DNA of 64,000 nt from Solirubrobacteraceae bacterium (GCA_030447785.1 JAUJOF010000006.1:62001-126000), one strand, 5' to 3'. Numbered from the stretch's first letter, positions 8,479-16,855 are shown. Notes: generated by a model not told the origin, from the sequence alone. A program made the numbers and translations.

Positions 8479-9086
8479 CGGATCTCCCTTCGGGGTTCAA
8501 AATCCAGGCCGGTGAGCGTCACGTCGACGCGCAGGACCGGGAGTTCGTGGCGCTCGAGCTGGCTGCGCACCCGACGCTGCACGTCGGGCAGCAGCTCCGC
8601 CAGCTCGCCGGGGCGGTGCACCCCCACGCCCACCGTCACCGCATCGGTGGCGAAGCGCCCGCTGGCCGAGGAGACGCCCGGATGCTCCCGGGCGGCATGC
8701 TCGGCCAGGCGCTCGATGGCCCGCGCGGTGACGCGCACGTCGCCGTGGCCGTCTGCCTCGGTCAACTCCAGGGGCCGGCGGGTGCGGTAGGGCCTGGGCA
8801 GCGCGCGGTAGGCCACCACGCCGAAGACGATCAGGCACAGCACGCCCGCGCCGGCGATGATCGCGCGCACGGTCGGCGTGATGTCCCGGGCGGTCAGCCC
8901 GGCCAGGAAGTCAAAGGCGGTGCGATAGCCGCTGATCGCGTCGATGGGCCCGGGTCTGAACTTGAGCGCGAGCAGGACCACCATGACGCCGTACCAGACC
9001 AGTGCGAGCGCGAAGACGACAGCGAGCAGGCGACCGATCGCCACCGCCGGACGGGAGCGCCCCGAGCGCAGACCGGGGCCCTTCAC
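8475..9086 (-). CDS. DUF6286-like membrane protein of the Asp23 cluster
   Basis: The 203-residue product has two TM segments (LLAVVFALALVWYGVMVVLLAL and IIAGAGVLCLIVFGVVAY). A C-terminal domain (ADGHGDVRVTARAIERLAE to VLRVDVTLTGLDFEP) resembles the C-terminal part of Asp23/AmaP-type proteins found in actinobacterial envelope-stress clusters. The GTG start overlaps the stop of the upstream AmaP-like gene (GTGA). Function in this lineage is not established; a membrane scaffold role is inferred from neighbours. Confidence 0.65.
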   Translation of the reverse strand: MKGPGLRSGRSRPAVAIGRLLAVVFALALVWYGVMVVLLALKFRPGPIDAISGYRTAFDFLAGLTARDITPTVRAIIAGAGVLCLIVFGVVAYRALPRPYRTRRPLELTEADGHGDVRVTARAIERLAEHAAREHPGVSSASGRFATDAVTVGVGVHRPGELAELLPDVQRRVRSQLERHELPVLRVDVTLTGLDFEPRREIR

Positions 9087-9673
9087 TGCACCCGCGCTCC
9101 GCGCTGGCCCTGGCGGGTGCGCACCCGCGCCCGCAGCGGGAGCGGGCCGGTCAGGGGGGCCAGCGCCTCCTCGGCGGCGCGGCGCACGTCGGCGGGCTCC
9201 CCGGTGCGGGTGCGCTGCGCGCTGACGCTGAGGGTTCCTCCACGCGGGCGCCTGGGCCTGGCCCGCCCCCGCGCGCGAGTCACCGCCTCGGCCTGCTCGG
9301 CTAGCCGCGCCGCGGCGTCGCCCAGCGCACGCCGGCGCGCGCGCACGCTGCCCTCCTCGCCGCGCTGCAGGGTCACGAGGCGCTCGCGGCGCCGGAGGAA
9401 CACGCCGGCCAGCAGCAACAGCCCGACCAGGACGGCGCCCGCGCCGGCCAGGGCGGCGATCGCCGCGACGGGGCCGGGGCGCTCGAGCATGGTCAGCCAG
9501 GCGCCGAGGGTCTGCTCGAAGGCGGGCAGGCCGATGAGCTCGGCGAGCCCCGGCAGGCTGAGGTCGCCGGTGGCGCTGATGGAGAAGACGGCCACGGCCA
9601 GACCGGCGATGGCCAGGGCCGCGGGCAGGAGCACGGCCACCACCGCGGTCAGGGCGCGCAGCACCACGATCAC
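9083..9673 (-). CDS. AmaP-like alkaline shock response membrane anchor protein
   Basis: The 196-residue protein has two N-terminal TM segments, one at residues 3-30 and one (AIAALAGAGAVLVGLLLLAGVFL) near 75-100. A soluble domain with an AmaP/Asp23-like ending (EEALAPLTGPLPLRARVRT) follows. AmaP proteins hold Asp23 at the membrane in Firmicutes. The GTG at 9673 was chosen because it overlaps the stop of the preceding frame-broken Asp23-like gene as GTGA, matching every other junction in this cluster. Confidence 0.7.
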   Translation of the reverse strand: MIVVLRALTAVVAVLLPAALAIAGLAVAVFSISATGDLSLPGLAELIGLPAFEQTLGAWLTMLERPGPVAAIAALAGAGAVLVGLLLLAGVFLRRRERLVTLQRGEEGSVRARRRALGDAAARLAEQAEAVTRARGRARPRRPRGGTLSVSAQRTRTGEPADVRRAAEEALAPLTGPLPLRARVRTRQGQRGARVQ

Positions 9674-9959
9674 GCCGGTTCCTCCACCGTTTCGAAGCGC
9701 ACGTCGATGCTGCCCAGGTCCCCGGTCAAGCCCTCCCGGCGCGCCGCGCGCGCGACCGCGTCGCGCACCGCGTCGGCGAGGGGGAACAGGGCACCAGGCG
9801 CGCGGCCAGGCTGAGGCGCACGCCGTAACGGTCGCCCGGCTCGGCGGCCGCCGCGGCGTCACGGGCCGCGCCGGCGACGCCCTCCACGCCCAGCGCCGCC
9901 TCGAGCGCGAGCCGCTCGAGGCGTGCGCGCGCGCCCTCCACGGTCCCCGGCCCGTCCAC
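9670..9959 (-). pseudogene. Second Asp23/Gls24-like gene, apparent one-base frameshift
   Basis: From the GTG at 9959 the frame encodes an Asp23-like start (VEGVAGAARDAAAAAEPGDR, then YGVRLSLAARLV) and then loses coding sense near 9785-9800. In the next frame the expected continuation appears (LFPLADAVRDAVARAA and later GSIDVRFETVEEPA), ending in a stop that overlaps the AmaP-like start. Adding one base around 9793 restores a continuous protein of about 96 residues. It is either a recent pseudogene or a sequencing indel; the preserved downstream GTGA junction argues for very recent or artefactual breakage. Confidence 0.65.
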
Positions 9960-9967
9960 CGGGGCGT

Positions 9968-10435
9968 CTACTGCAACCGGGTGGGAGCGGGCTCCTCCTC
10001 GGTGTCGTCACCGGGGAAGTAGAGGTCGTTGACCGCGATGTTGATCTCGGTGATCTGCAGGCCGGTCATGCCCTCGATGCGCTTCTGGACGTTCTCGCGG
10101 ACGTTGTTGGCCACGCGCGGGATGGACTCGCCGTATTCGACGACGATGACCAGGTCCAGCGCGGCCTCGCGCTCACCGACCTCTACGCTGACGCCCGAAT
10201 CGCCGCCGATGCCCACGCGCTGGGTCATGGCGCCCAAGGCACGGCCCACGTTGCCGCCCAGGGCGTGCACCCCGGCGACCTCGCGGGCCGCGATGCCGGC
10301 GACCTTGGAGACGACGGCGTCGGCGATGGTGGTGACGCCGCGCTCGCTCTCCAGCGGGCCCGCGCTCGAGTCGCCCGTCCGCGCCGGGGTGTTGCTCGAC
10401 GACGTCTGCGGGCTGCTGGCGCTCGTTTCCGCCAT
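9968..10435 (-). CDS. Asp23/Gls24 family envelope stress protein
   Basis: The 155-residue protein has a Ser/Thr-rich leader and then a full Asp23 domain (GVTTIADAVVSKVAGIAARE, SVEVGEREAALDLVIVVEYG, GLQITEINIAVNDLYF). Asp23 proteins are abundant, membrane-associated envelope homeostasis factors. A strong purine-rich ribosome site (GGAGAGGAG) precedes the ATG. It heads the cluster that continues with a second Asp23-like gene, AmaP-like, DUF6286-like and a small TM protein. Confidence 0.9.
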   Translation of the reverse strand: MAETSASSPQTSSSNTPARTGDSSAGPLESERGVTTIADAVVSKVAGIAAREVAGVHALGGNVGRALGAMTQRVGIGGDSGVSVEVGEREAALDLVIVVEYGESIPRVANNVRENVQKRIEGMTGLQITEINIAVNDLYFPGDDTEEEPAPTRLQ

Positions 10436-10481
10436 GGCCGCTCCTCTCCTCGGAGATCGATCAGAAGTACGGTGTCACGCG

Positions 10482-10500
10482 TACCCGGACTGACCGGGTA
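10482..10500. promoter_or_regulatory. Perfect inverted repeat in a divergent promoter region
   Basis: TACCCGG-ACTGA-CCGGGTA is a perfect seven-base inverted repeat. It lies 47 bases upstream of the Asp23 start and 110 bases upstream of the divergent STAS gene. The arrangement suits a dimeric repressor or activator site; no cognate regulator is adjacent. Confidence 0.45.
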
Positions 10501-10609
10501 TGAAGCCGGGATCCACGAGTAGGCGCCGCGGCGCGCGGCGCTCTCCAGGTTCGGGGCGCGGGTCGGGGCGGCCTGAGGCCGACGCGACCACCCTGCCAGA
10601 CTGGAGGCG

Positions 10610-10936
10610 ATGGACCCCATGGCGGACGAGTTCGACGTTCGCGTCGAGGCGCACGACAGCGAGGTGTGGGTCGTGCCCGTCGGCGAGCTCGACCTCGGCG
10701 TTGCGCCTGAGCTGCGCGAGAGCCTCGACCTGGCGCTGCGCACCGACGCGCGAGAGGTCGTCATCGATCTGCGCGAGCTCGAGCTGATCGACTCCACCGG
10801 GCTGGGCGTGATCGTCGACGCGTGCACCACACAGGAGGGCCGCCCGCCGGTCTCCCTGGTGCGCGGCTCCGAGCACGTGCAGGGTGTCTTCAACATCACG
10901 GGGCTGGCCTCGCGACTGCCCTTCCGCTCGGGCTGA
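10610..10936 (+). CDS. STAS-domain anti-sigma factor antagonist
   Basis: The 108-residue protein is a single STAS domain: VWVVPVGELDLGVAPELRES, REVVIDLRELELIDSTGLG, and a C-terminal FNITGLASRLPF helix. The serine in DSTGLG is the site that partner kinases phosphorylate in SpoIIAA/RsbV proteins. No anti-sigma kinase or sigma gene is next to it, so the partner is elsewhere. A second ATG (MADEF) four codons in is equally possible as start. Confidence 0.88.
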   Translation: MDPMADEFDVRVEAHDSEVWVVPVGELDLGVAPELRESLDLALRTDAREVVIDLRELELIDSTGLGVIVDACTTQEGRPPVSLVRGSEHVQGVFNITGLASRLPFRSG

Positions 10937-11085
10937 CGCAGGCGCGCGCCCGGCGGCTCACCGGCGCGGGCGTCGACGAGGGGACGAGGCGGATGCGATG
11001 GTGGTCATCGCGTGCGACCATCTTCGTCCCCGCCAGGCCAGGAGGCACCGGCCCGCGGGCCGACTCTCGAACGGAAGGACAGACC

Positions 11086-11784
11086 ATGAACCTGCGCAGA
11101 GCGCTCGCCATCGCCCTTGCCGGCGTCGTGGCCGTGTTCCTCGCCGCCTGTGGACGGGGCGAGGGGGAGGGCGGCCAGCCCAGCGCGCCGTCGGCCCAGG
11201 AGCCGGCGCCGCAGTCCTCGCCGGCCGAGCCGGTGGCCGAGGTCTCCGATCTCTCGGATGGGCGCACCACGCGCCTCACGCTGGACTCGGGCTTCCTGGA
11301 GGCGCTCGAGAGGCTGGAGCTGACTCCCGCCCCCGTCGGGGATGCGACGATCAGCGAGGACGGCGTGGCGACGTTCCCGATCACCGGCGGCAACCTGACC
11401 TACTACAAGCCGGGTACCGTCTCGCCCTACGTGCAGGGCGAGATCCTGCACGAGGGTTCCGGGCTGTCGCTGACCGGCGGCGGGACCGAGGTCGAGCTGA
11501 CCGACTTCGTGGTCGATCCGGGCGCCTCGGTGCTCACGGGCAATATCTCGGTCGACGGCGATGTCGTCGCCGAGGACGCGCCGCTGTTCTTCTTGGACGG
11601 CGGCACGCTCGAGCCGCTGCGTACCAACGACGACGGCACCCTGGCGGTGCTCGAGGGCACCTCGGTGGAGCTCAAGGACGAGGCCGCGGACGTGCTCAAC
11701 GACATCTTCGGGATCAACGCCCTCGGGGAGGGCCTGGAGGTGGGGACCGTCAAGATCACCATCGACACCGGAAGCGCGGGGTAG
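11086..11784 (+). CDS. Predicted lipoprotein, unknown function
   Basis: The 232-residue product has a lipoprotein signal (LAIALAGVVAVFLAACGRG, lipobox Cys about 22) and a Pro/Ser/Gln-rich linker. A beta-rich domain follows with repeated acidic turn segments (GVATFPITGGNLTYY, GTEVELTDFVVDPGASVLTG, GTVKITIDTGSAG). The pattern of strands resembles HtaA-like or cell-surface beta-sandwich domains, but I cannot assign it firmly. A GGAAGGA ribosome site precedes the ATG by about eight bases. Confidence 0.7.
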   Translation: MNLRRALAIALAGVVAVFLAACGRGEGEGGQPSAPSAQEPAPQSSPAEPVAEVSDLSDGRTTRLTLDSGFLEALERLELTPAPVGDATISEDGVATFPITGGNLTYYKPGTVSPYVQGEILHEGSGLSLTGGGTEVELTDFVVDPGASVLTGNISVDGDVVAEDAPLFFLDGGTLEPLRTNDDGTLAVLEGTSVELKDEAADVLNDIFGINALGEGLEVGTVKITIDTGSAG

Positions 11785-11841
11785 CGAGAGCCCCGGGCCG
11801 ATCGACCGCGCGACGTCGCGGGCCGCCGCGGCCGGCGCACC

Positions 11842-13482
11842 TCAGCCCGCCGGCAGCAGCTTGCCGGGGTTCATGATCCCGGCGGGGTCGAGGCGCTCCT
11901 TGACCGCGCGCAGCGCCGCCAGGCCGGTCGCGCCGATCTCGCGCTCCAGCCAGGGCGCGTGGGCCCGGCCCACGGCGTGGTGATGGGTGATGGTGGCCCG
12001 CCGCGCGACGATGGCCTCGGTGGCGGCCTCCTTGGCCGCACGCCACTGCTCGAGCTCGGCTCCGGGTTCCTGGCGGGCGATCGCCGTGAAGTACAGGGAG
12101 GCACCCGTCGCATAGAGGTGGGAGACGTGGCAGGCCACCAGCGGCGGCGTGCCACGGTCGCTCAGCGCGCCGCGCAGGGCGTCGCCCACCGCGGCGTGCA
12201 GCGCGGGCAGATCGCTCCAGGTGGTGGCCGTCTCCAGCGTCTCGACGAGCACCCCGCGAGCCAGCAGCGCGTCGCGCAGGTACGGTCCCTGAAAGCGCCC
12301 GGCGCGCCACCTGGTGCCCGCTTCGCTGCCCAGGGGCACGGCGCCGTGGGTGCGCAGGGTGCGCAGCGCCGCCCACGCGCGCAGGCGCACGGCGCGCGGA
12401 TCGCCCTCCCAGGCCAGGATGGCCAGGCACGGCGCGCGCCCGGCGGCCGCGCGCAGAAGCAGGCGCCCGGCGTGGCGGCCCGGGGAGTCCGAGGCCGCCA
12501 TCCCGAAGGTCATGCGTGTCTCGTGCTCGTCGGACAGGCGGGCGATGGTCGGCGCGCGGCCGGCCTGCACGAGCTCGCGGAAGGCCTCCGCGCCGGCAGC
12601 GAAGGAGGGGAAGGCCCACGCCTGCGTGCGCGTGGCCGAGGGGGCGCGGCGAACGCGCAGTGTCGCCCGCGTGATGACGCCCAGGGCGCCCTCGGAGCCC
12701 ACGAGCAGCTCGCGCAGCGCGGGGCCGGCGGCGCTGGCGGGCACGGGCGCGACGTCGATCTCGCCGGCGGGCGCCACGAGGTGCAGGCCGCGCACGAGCT
12801 CGTCCACGCGGCCGTAGCCGGTCGAGTTCTGGCCGGCCGAGCGCGTGGCCACGAAGCCGCCGACCGTGGCGTGCTCGTAGGACTGGGGGAAGTGGCCGAG
12901 TGTGAGCCCGTGCGCGCGGAGCGCGCCCTCGGCGGCCGGGCCGTCCAGGCCGGCGGGCAGGGTCGCCAGCAGGGAGGCGCGGTCGATCCCGACAGGGGCG
13001 GTCAGGCGGCGCGTGTCGAGGGTGATGGCGCCCGCCACCTCGTCGCGCACCGTCTCCACGCCGCCCACCACGCTGGTGCCCCCGCCGAAGGGGACGACCG
13101 CGATGCGCTCCCCGGCGCAGGCGGCCAGGACCGCCGCGACCTGAGGGCCGTCGGCGGGGGCGACGACCGCGTCGGGCGCGGTGGACCCGTCGCCGGAGCG
13201 GATGCGCAGCAGGTCGGTGTAGCTGCGCCCGACCGCGTGGCTCACCCGCGCGAGGCGATCATCGCGCACGTGCTCGTCGCCGACCGCATCGCAGAGCCGC
13301 TCGCGGGCGCGCGCGGAAAGCCCCTGAGTGGGAAGCGCCACATCGTCGAGCGCCACCGGAGGCGTCGCGCGGGGGCTCCAGGCGATCTCGTCGCGCAGCA
13401 GACGTTCGGCGGCAGGGGGCCATCGCGTGGCGTGCGCGTCGCTGCCCCAGCCCCACCAACGCATGCCCGGCTCAGCGCTCAC
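11842..13482 (-). CDS. FAD-dependent alkyldihydroxyacetonephosphate synthase-like oxidase
   Basis: The 546-residue protein has a PCMH-type FAD-binding domain (VVPFGGGTSVVGGVE at about 150, YEHATVGGFVATRSAGQNSTGYG) and a C-terminal domain with SHLYATGASLYFT and ATITHHHAVGRAHAPWL. The triple-His and the Tyr-containing motif align with the active-site region of alkyl-DHAP synthase (AGPS), which makes the ether bond of ether lipids. The GTG start overlaps the glpD stop (GTGA), tying it to DHAP production. An ether-lipid role is a reasonable inference; a different 2-hydroxy-acid or FAD oxidase role is possible. Confidence 0.75.
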   Translation of the reverse strand: MSAEPGMRWWGWGSDAHATRWPPAAERLLRDEIAWSPRATPPVALDDVALPTQGLSARARERLCDAVGDEHVRDDRLARVSHAVGRSYTDLLRIRSGDGSTAPDAVVAPADGPQVAAVLAACAGERIAVVPFGGGTSVVGGVETVRDEVAGAITLDTRRLTAPVGIDRASLLATLPAGLDGPAAEGALRAHGLTLGHFPQSYEHATVGGFVATRSAGQNSTGYGRVDELVRGLHLVAPAGEIDVAPVPASAAGPALRELLVGSEGALGVITRATLRVRRAPSATRTQAWAFPSFAAGAEAFRELVQAGRAPTIARLSDEHETRMTFGMAASDSPGRHAGRLLLRAAAGRAPCLAILAWEGDPRAVRLRAWAALRTLRTHGAVPLGSEAGTRWRAGRFQGPYLRDALLARGVLVETLETATTWSDLPALHAAVGDALRGALSDRGTPPLVACHVSHLYATGASLYFTAIARQEPGAELEQWRAAKEAATEAIVARRATITHHHAVGRAHAPWLEREIGATGLAALRAVKERLDPAGIMNPGKLLPAG

Positions 13483-15047
13483 GCGGCGACCTCGGCGCGC
13501 TCGTCGAGCAGCGCCTGCGCAGCCGCGGTCGCGGCCTCTCGCCACTCGGGCACGAGGCCGAGACGGGTCCGGCGCTCGAGGATGTCATCGAGGTCCAGCG
13601 CGCCCTCGCGCTGATGGGCGACCAGTACCTCCACGCCCAGCACGGGGACCCCGGGCGCGAGCGGACACAGCAGCTCGGGTCGTCCGTCGGCCAGCGCCGC
13701 CACCTCGGCCGCCTCCGTGCCGAAGCGCCGCAGCAGGCGGGAGGGCGGCCCGGCGGGCAGCGCACGCGGGTGAGGCGGCGCGCCGACGAGCGGGAGGCTC
13801 GCAGTGTGGCACGGACGGGCCTGCACGCCCGCGCGCGCGGCCACGACGTCGACGGCGTCCTGGGCCATGCGCCGGTAGGTGGTCAGCTTGCCGCCGACCA
13901 CGGTGACCACGCCGGTGGCGGGATCCTCGTGGACGGCGTGCTCCCTCGAGAGGTCCGCCGTGCTGTGCGCATCGCCCTCGACGAGCGGGCGCAGCCCGGC
14001 GAAGCGCCCGACGACGTCGCCGGGGTCCAGCGGGCGCTCGAGCGCTGTGGAGAGCGTCTCGAGCAGGTGAGCCTCCTCCTGATCGCTCACCTCGGGCGCG
14101 TCGGGTGGCCGACCCGCGAAGGGCTCGTCGGTGAGACCGATCATGACCAGGCCGTCGGAGCGGGGCACCGCGAAGACGAAGCGTCCGAAGGACCCGGGGA
14201 CCGGCACGTTGAGCGCGGCCCGGGGACCGCCCAGTCGCTCGGCGCGCACGAGGAGATGAGAGCCCTTGCTGGGGCGCAGGCGCAGCGCCGGGCTCAGACC
14301 GCCCGCCCAGACCCCAGTGGCGTTAATCACGTGGCGGGCGCGCACGTCGAAGGCCCGGCCGGTGCGCGTGTCGCGCGCGCGGGCGCCGCGGGCGTGCAGC
14401 TCGAGCGCTTCGGCGTAGGTGACCACGCGCGCGCCGTGGGCCGCGGCGGTGCGCGCGAGCGCGACGACCAACCGCGCGTCGTCCTCGAGCTGGCCGTCCC
14501 AGTGCAGCAGCGCGCTGCGCAGGGCGCTCTGGGAGAGCGCCGGCGCCCACATGCCCGCCTCGGCCGCGCTGACGCGCCGCATGCCGGGCAGGCGCCGGCG
14601 GCTGGTGCCCGACAGGGCGCGCATGGTGTCGCCCAGGCGCACACCGACCTCCATGGCGATCGAGGGCGGCGGCGGGATGCGTCCGCGCACCGGCGTGAGC
14701 ATCGGCAGCGCGCGCACCAGGTGCGGCGCGGTGACCTTGGCCAGCGTGGCGCGCTCACGCGCGGACTCCCAGGCCACGCCCACCTGCCCGCGAGCCAGAT
14801 AGCGCAGCCCACCGTGCGCGAGCTTGGAGCTCCAGCGGCTCGTGCCCGTGGCCAGGTCGCGGCGCTCGAGCAGCGCGACCGACAGGCCGCGCGTGGCCGC
14901 GTCCAGCGCGGCGCCCGCACCGGTGACCCCGCCGCCGACCACCAGCACGTCGACCTCCATTCCGTCCGCGAGCGCTTCGAGGTCCCCATCGCGCCGGGCG
15001 GCGGTGAGGAAGGTGGCCGCGCCGGCCGGCGCTCTGGCGCCGGTCAT
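13479..15047 (-). CDS. glpD: FAD-dependent glycerol-3-phosphate dehydrogenase
   Basis: GlpD oxidises glycerol-3-phosphate to DHAP at the membrane and passes electrons to quinones. The 522-residue protein has the FAD dinucleotide motif VLVVGGGVTGAGAALDAA (about 35-52), the GlpD signature GTSRWSSKLAHGGLRYLA, INATGVWA, PSKGSHLLV, and the C-terminal GGKLTTYR. Its ATG overlaps the stop of tetR and its stop overlaps the start of the AGPS-like gene, giving a three-gene coupled operon. The N-terminal ATG at 15047 gives the normal family length. Confidence 0.93.
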   Translation of the reverse strand: MTGARAPAGAATFLTAARRDGDLEALADGMEVDVLVVGGGVTGAGAALDAATRGLSVALLERRDLATGTSRWSSKLAHGGLRYLARGQVGVAWESARERATLAKVTAPHLVRALPMLTPVRGRIPPPPSIAMEVGVRLGDTMRALSGTSRRRLPGMRRVSAAEAGMWAPALSQSALRSALLHWDGQLEDDARLVVALARTAAAHGARVVTYAEALELHARGARARDTRTGRAFDVRARHVINATGVWAGGLSPALRLRPSKGSHLLVRAERLGGPRAALNVPVPGSFGRFVFAVPRSDGLVMIGLTDEPFAGRPPDAPEVSDQEEAHLLETLSTALERPLDPGDVVGRFAGLRPLVEGDAHSTADLSREHAVHEDPATGVVTVVGGKLTTYRRMAQDAVDVVAARAGVQARPCHTASLPLVGAPPHPRALPAGPPSRLLRRFGTEAAEVAALADGRPELLCPLAPGVPVLGVEVLVAHQREGALDLDDILERRTRLGLVPEWREAATAAAQALLDERAEVAA

Positions 15048-15619
15048 ACGGGACACCGCAGGTATCCCTCCAGCATCCTGCGCAGCTCCGCCACCCCGGC
15101 GCTGCGCTGGTCGTCGTCCAGGCTCCCGGCGGCGAGCACCAGACCCCGGCCGGCCGTCTCGACCGTCGCGGCCAGGAGCACAGGGTCGCCGGCGCGCACC
15201 GAGCCGTCGACCTGCCCGGCGGCGATGGCCGCGCGCAGGGTGGCGCGGGCGTTGTGCTGGAAGCGCCCGGGGCTGCCGGTGACATAGGGGAGCAGGAGCT
15301 CGGGGTCGACGGCCAGCAGGCGCAGCAGCAGCGGGTGCTCGATCAGCAGCTCGAGCATGCGGGTGACGGCCTCCACGAGCCGCTCGCCCGCCGAGGCGCA
15401 CTCGCCCACTTCGTCCAGTGCGCGCGTCAGCACAGCCCCGAACTCGCGTGCCATCAGCGCGCGGATGAGCGCCGCGCCGTCGGGATAGCGGCGGTAGACG
15501 GTCATGCGGCTCACGCCCGCGCGGCGGGCGACCTCGCTCACCGTGGTGCGCCGCAGGCCGAAGTCGATCACCGTGCCGTGCGCCGCCTCCAGGATGGGAT
15601 CGGCGAGCCTCTGTGACAT
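15044..15619 (-). CDS. TetR-family regulator of the glpD operon
   Basis: The 191-residue protein has an N-terminal TetR helix-turn-helix (LRRTTVSEVARRAGVSRMTVYRRYPD) and a helical ligand domain. It is the first gene of the operon tetR-glpD-AGPS-like (ATGA overlap with glpD). An inverted repeat covers its own start codon, consistent with autorepression. The ligand is unknown; a lipid or acyl compound would suit the neighbours. Confidence 0.88.
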   Translation of the reverse strand: MSQRLADPILEAAHGTVIDFGLRRTTVSEVARRAGVSRMTVYRRYPDGAALIRALMAREFGAVLTRALDEVGECASAGERLVEAVTRMLELLIEHPLLLRLLAVDPELLLPYVTGSPGRFQHNARATLRAAIAAGQVDGSVRAGDPVLLAATVETAGRGLVLAAGSLDDDQRSAGVAELRRMLEGYLRCPV

Positions 15620-15628
15620 CTTCTGTCA
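15614..15628. promoter_or_regulatory. Probable TetR operator overlapping the tetR start
   Basis: TGACA-TCTTC-TGTCA is a perfect inverted repeat that includes the tetR ATG. The adjacent CTGTAACAG (15631-15639) is a second near-palindrome of the same flavour. Position and symmetry suggest autoregulation of the tetR-glpD operon. Confidence 0.5.
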
Positions 15629-15728
15629 AACTGTAACAGTGCGGGGATGCCTTGCACGGCGACGGGATCGTCGGTGCGCCCGCGGCCCATCGCGACGAGG
15701 GCCGGCTCTCGGGATGGGGGCGGTGGTT

Positions 15729-15850
15729 CTAGGGGTGGCGGAGGCGGCCCGCGGGTGGCGGAGCGGCCACATGGCCGGCGGAGCCGGGTCCCGCCCGAGG
15801 TCACCGCCGGAGGTGAGCCCCCAGGTCGCGATAGCGACACATGCTCCTAG
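15729..15850. repeat. Dispersed intergenic repeat, longest composite copy
   Basis: On the plus strand this stretch contains CTAGGGGTGGCGGAGGCGG (also at 4426), the palindromic core CGGCCACATGGCCG followed 29 bases later by GCCCGAGGTCACC (both also at 26761-26803), and GCCCCCAGGTCGCG plus AWAGCGACACRTGCTCCTA (also at 59061-59092). GTCGC-GATA-GCGAC is a stem-loop. The TGCTCCTA end is the complement of the TAG stop of the DivIVA-domain gene. Except for that stop codon it lies between genes. Confidence 0.7.
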
Positions 15851-16716
15851 GACTCCTCGGCGCGGTGGCGCGAGGGAGCGAAGCGCTGCGTGTGATGGGC
15901 GAGCTGCAGGTGCGGCAGCGCGCGCGTGGTCTCGAGGTTCTCGTGATCGCCCAGGCGCTGGACGTCGGGCTCGTCGGATTCGTCCTCCCAGGGCTCACCC
16001 AGCCCGAACGCCTCGTCGAAGGCGTCGTCGTCGACCTCGTCGCCGTCGGCGAGGTTCTCGTGGACGACATGGCGCCCGGGGGGCTCCTCGTCGCCCAGCC
16101 CGGCGGCGGCCAGGTCGTCGCGCGCGCGGTCGTGACCGGCGGTCTGCGGCTGCTCCTCGGGCTCACCGGCCACGGCCGGCATCGCCTGGGTGACCCCGGA
16201 GCTGTGGGCCGCGGCCGCGGGCGCCGAGCCCCGGGTGACCGGCGGATGGTCGTCAGGGAAGCGCCGGGTGGCGGCCTCGGCGAGCTGCACGAGCTGCTCG
16301 GCGATGCGACGCATGTCCGCCAGCAGACGGGCACGCTCCCCCCACAGGGTCCGGATCTCGCCGTCGAGCTCGCGCGCCTGGGTCTCGGCGGCGGCGACGA
16401 TCGCGCGTGCCTCGGTGTCGGCCTCGCGCAGGCGCGAGTCGGCCTCGGCCTGGGAGCGGGCGGTGATGTCGCGCCCGACCTCGTTGGCGCGCTGGAGCAC
16501 GGCGCTGGTCTCCTCGCCGACGCGCTCGAGGGCCTCCTGCACCGCGCCCTCGGGCGTGTGCTGGGTCTCGTTGGCGGCGACGTGCTCGCGCACGCGCTCC
16601 ACGTACGCGTCGACCTGGAGGCGGTCGTAGCCCATGAGGACGGTGGAGAACGCGACCTCCCGCAGGGACGCGTCGTCTGGAGTCGGCTGGTGGTGCATGG
16701 CCCCGGTATTCGCCAT
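15847..16716 (-). CDS. DivIVA-domain coiled-coil protein with acidic C-terminus
   Basis: The 289-residue protein begins with a DivIVA-type N-terminus (LREVAFSTVLMGYDRLQVDAYVERV is the family's membrane-binding pattern; key residues G-Y-D-R and D-A-Y). A long coiled coil rich in Ala, Glu and Arg follows to about residue 165. The tail is disordered and strongly acidic (GDEVDDDAFDEAFGLGE) and then His-rich. It resembles Wag31/DivIVA or the GpsB/SepIVA group but lies away from the division cluster at 62-64 kb. ATG 16716 or 16698 could start it. Its TAG stop is the first codon of the intergenic repeat. Confidence 0.75.
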   Translation of the reverse strand: MANTGAMHHQPTPDDASLREVAFSTVLMGYDRLQVDAYVERVREHVAANETQHTPEGAVQEALERVGEETSAVLQRANEVGRDITARSQAEADSRLREADTEARAIVAAAETQARELDGEIRTLWGERARLLADMRRIAEQLVQLAEAATRRFPDDHPPVTRGSAPAAAAHSSGVTQAMPAVAGEPEEQPQTAGHDRARDDLAAAGLGDEEPPGRHVVHENLADGDEVDDDAFDEAFGLGEPWEDESDEPDVQRLGDHENLETTRALPHLQLAHHTQRFAPSRHRAEES

Positions 16717-16855
16717 AGGACGTCGAAGGCTGAAAGATCGCGCCCAGGTCACGCCGCCGGCTTCCCTTCGGGCCAGGGGCGCAGCACCGGCCGGTCGGCG
16801 GGATCGCGGCCATGTGCTCCCCCATCGTCGGAGCCGTGGGGCAGGAGCGGGCGGC

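Noticed and set aside
15568-15840. Leftward 90-codon ORF beginning MSLSRPGGSPP
   Set aside because: It is the translation of the repeat element and overlaps the tetR start out of frame; kept only as an observation about the repeat.
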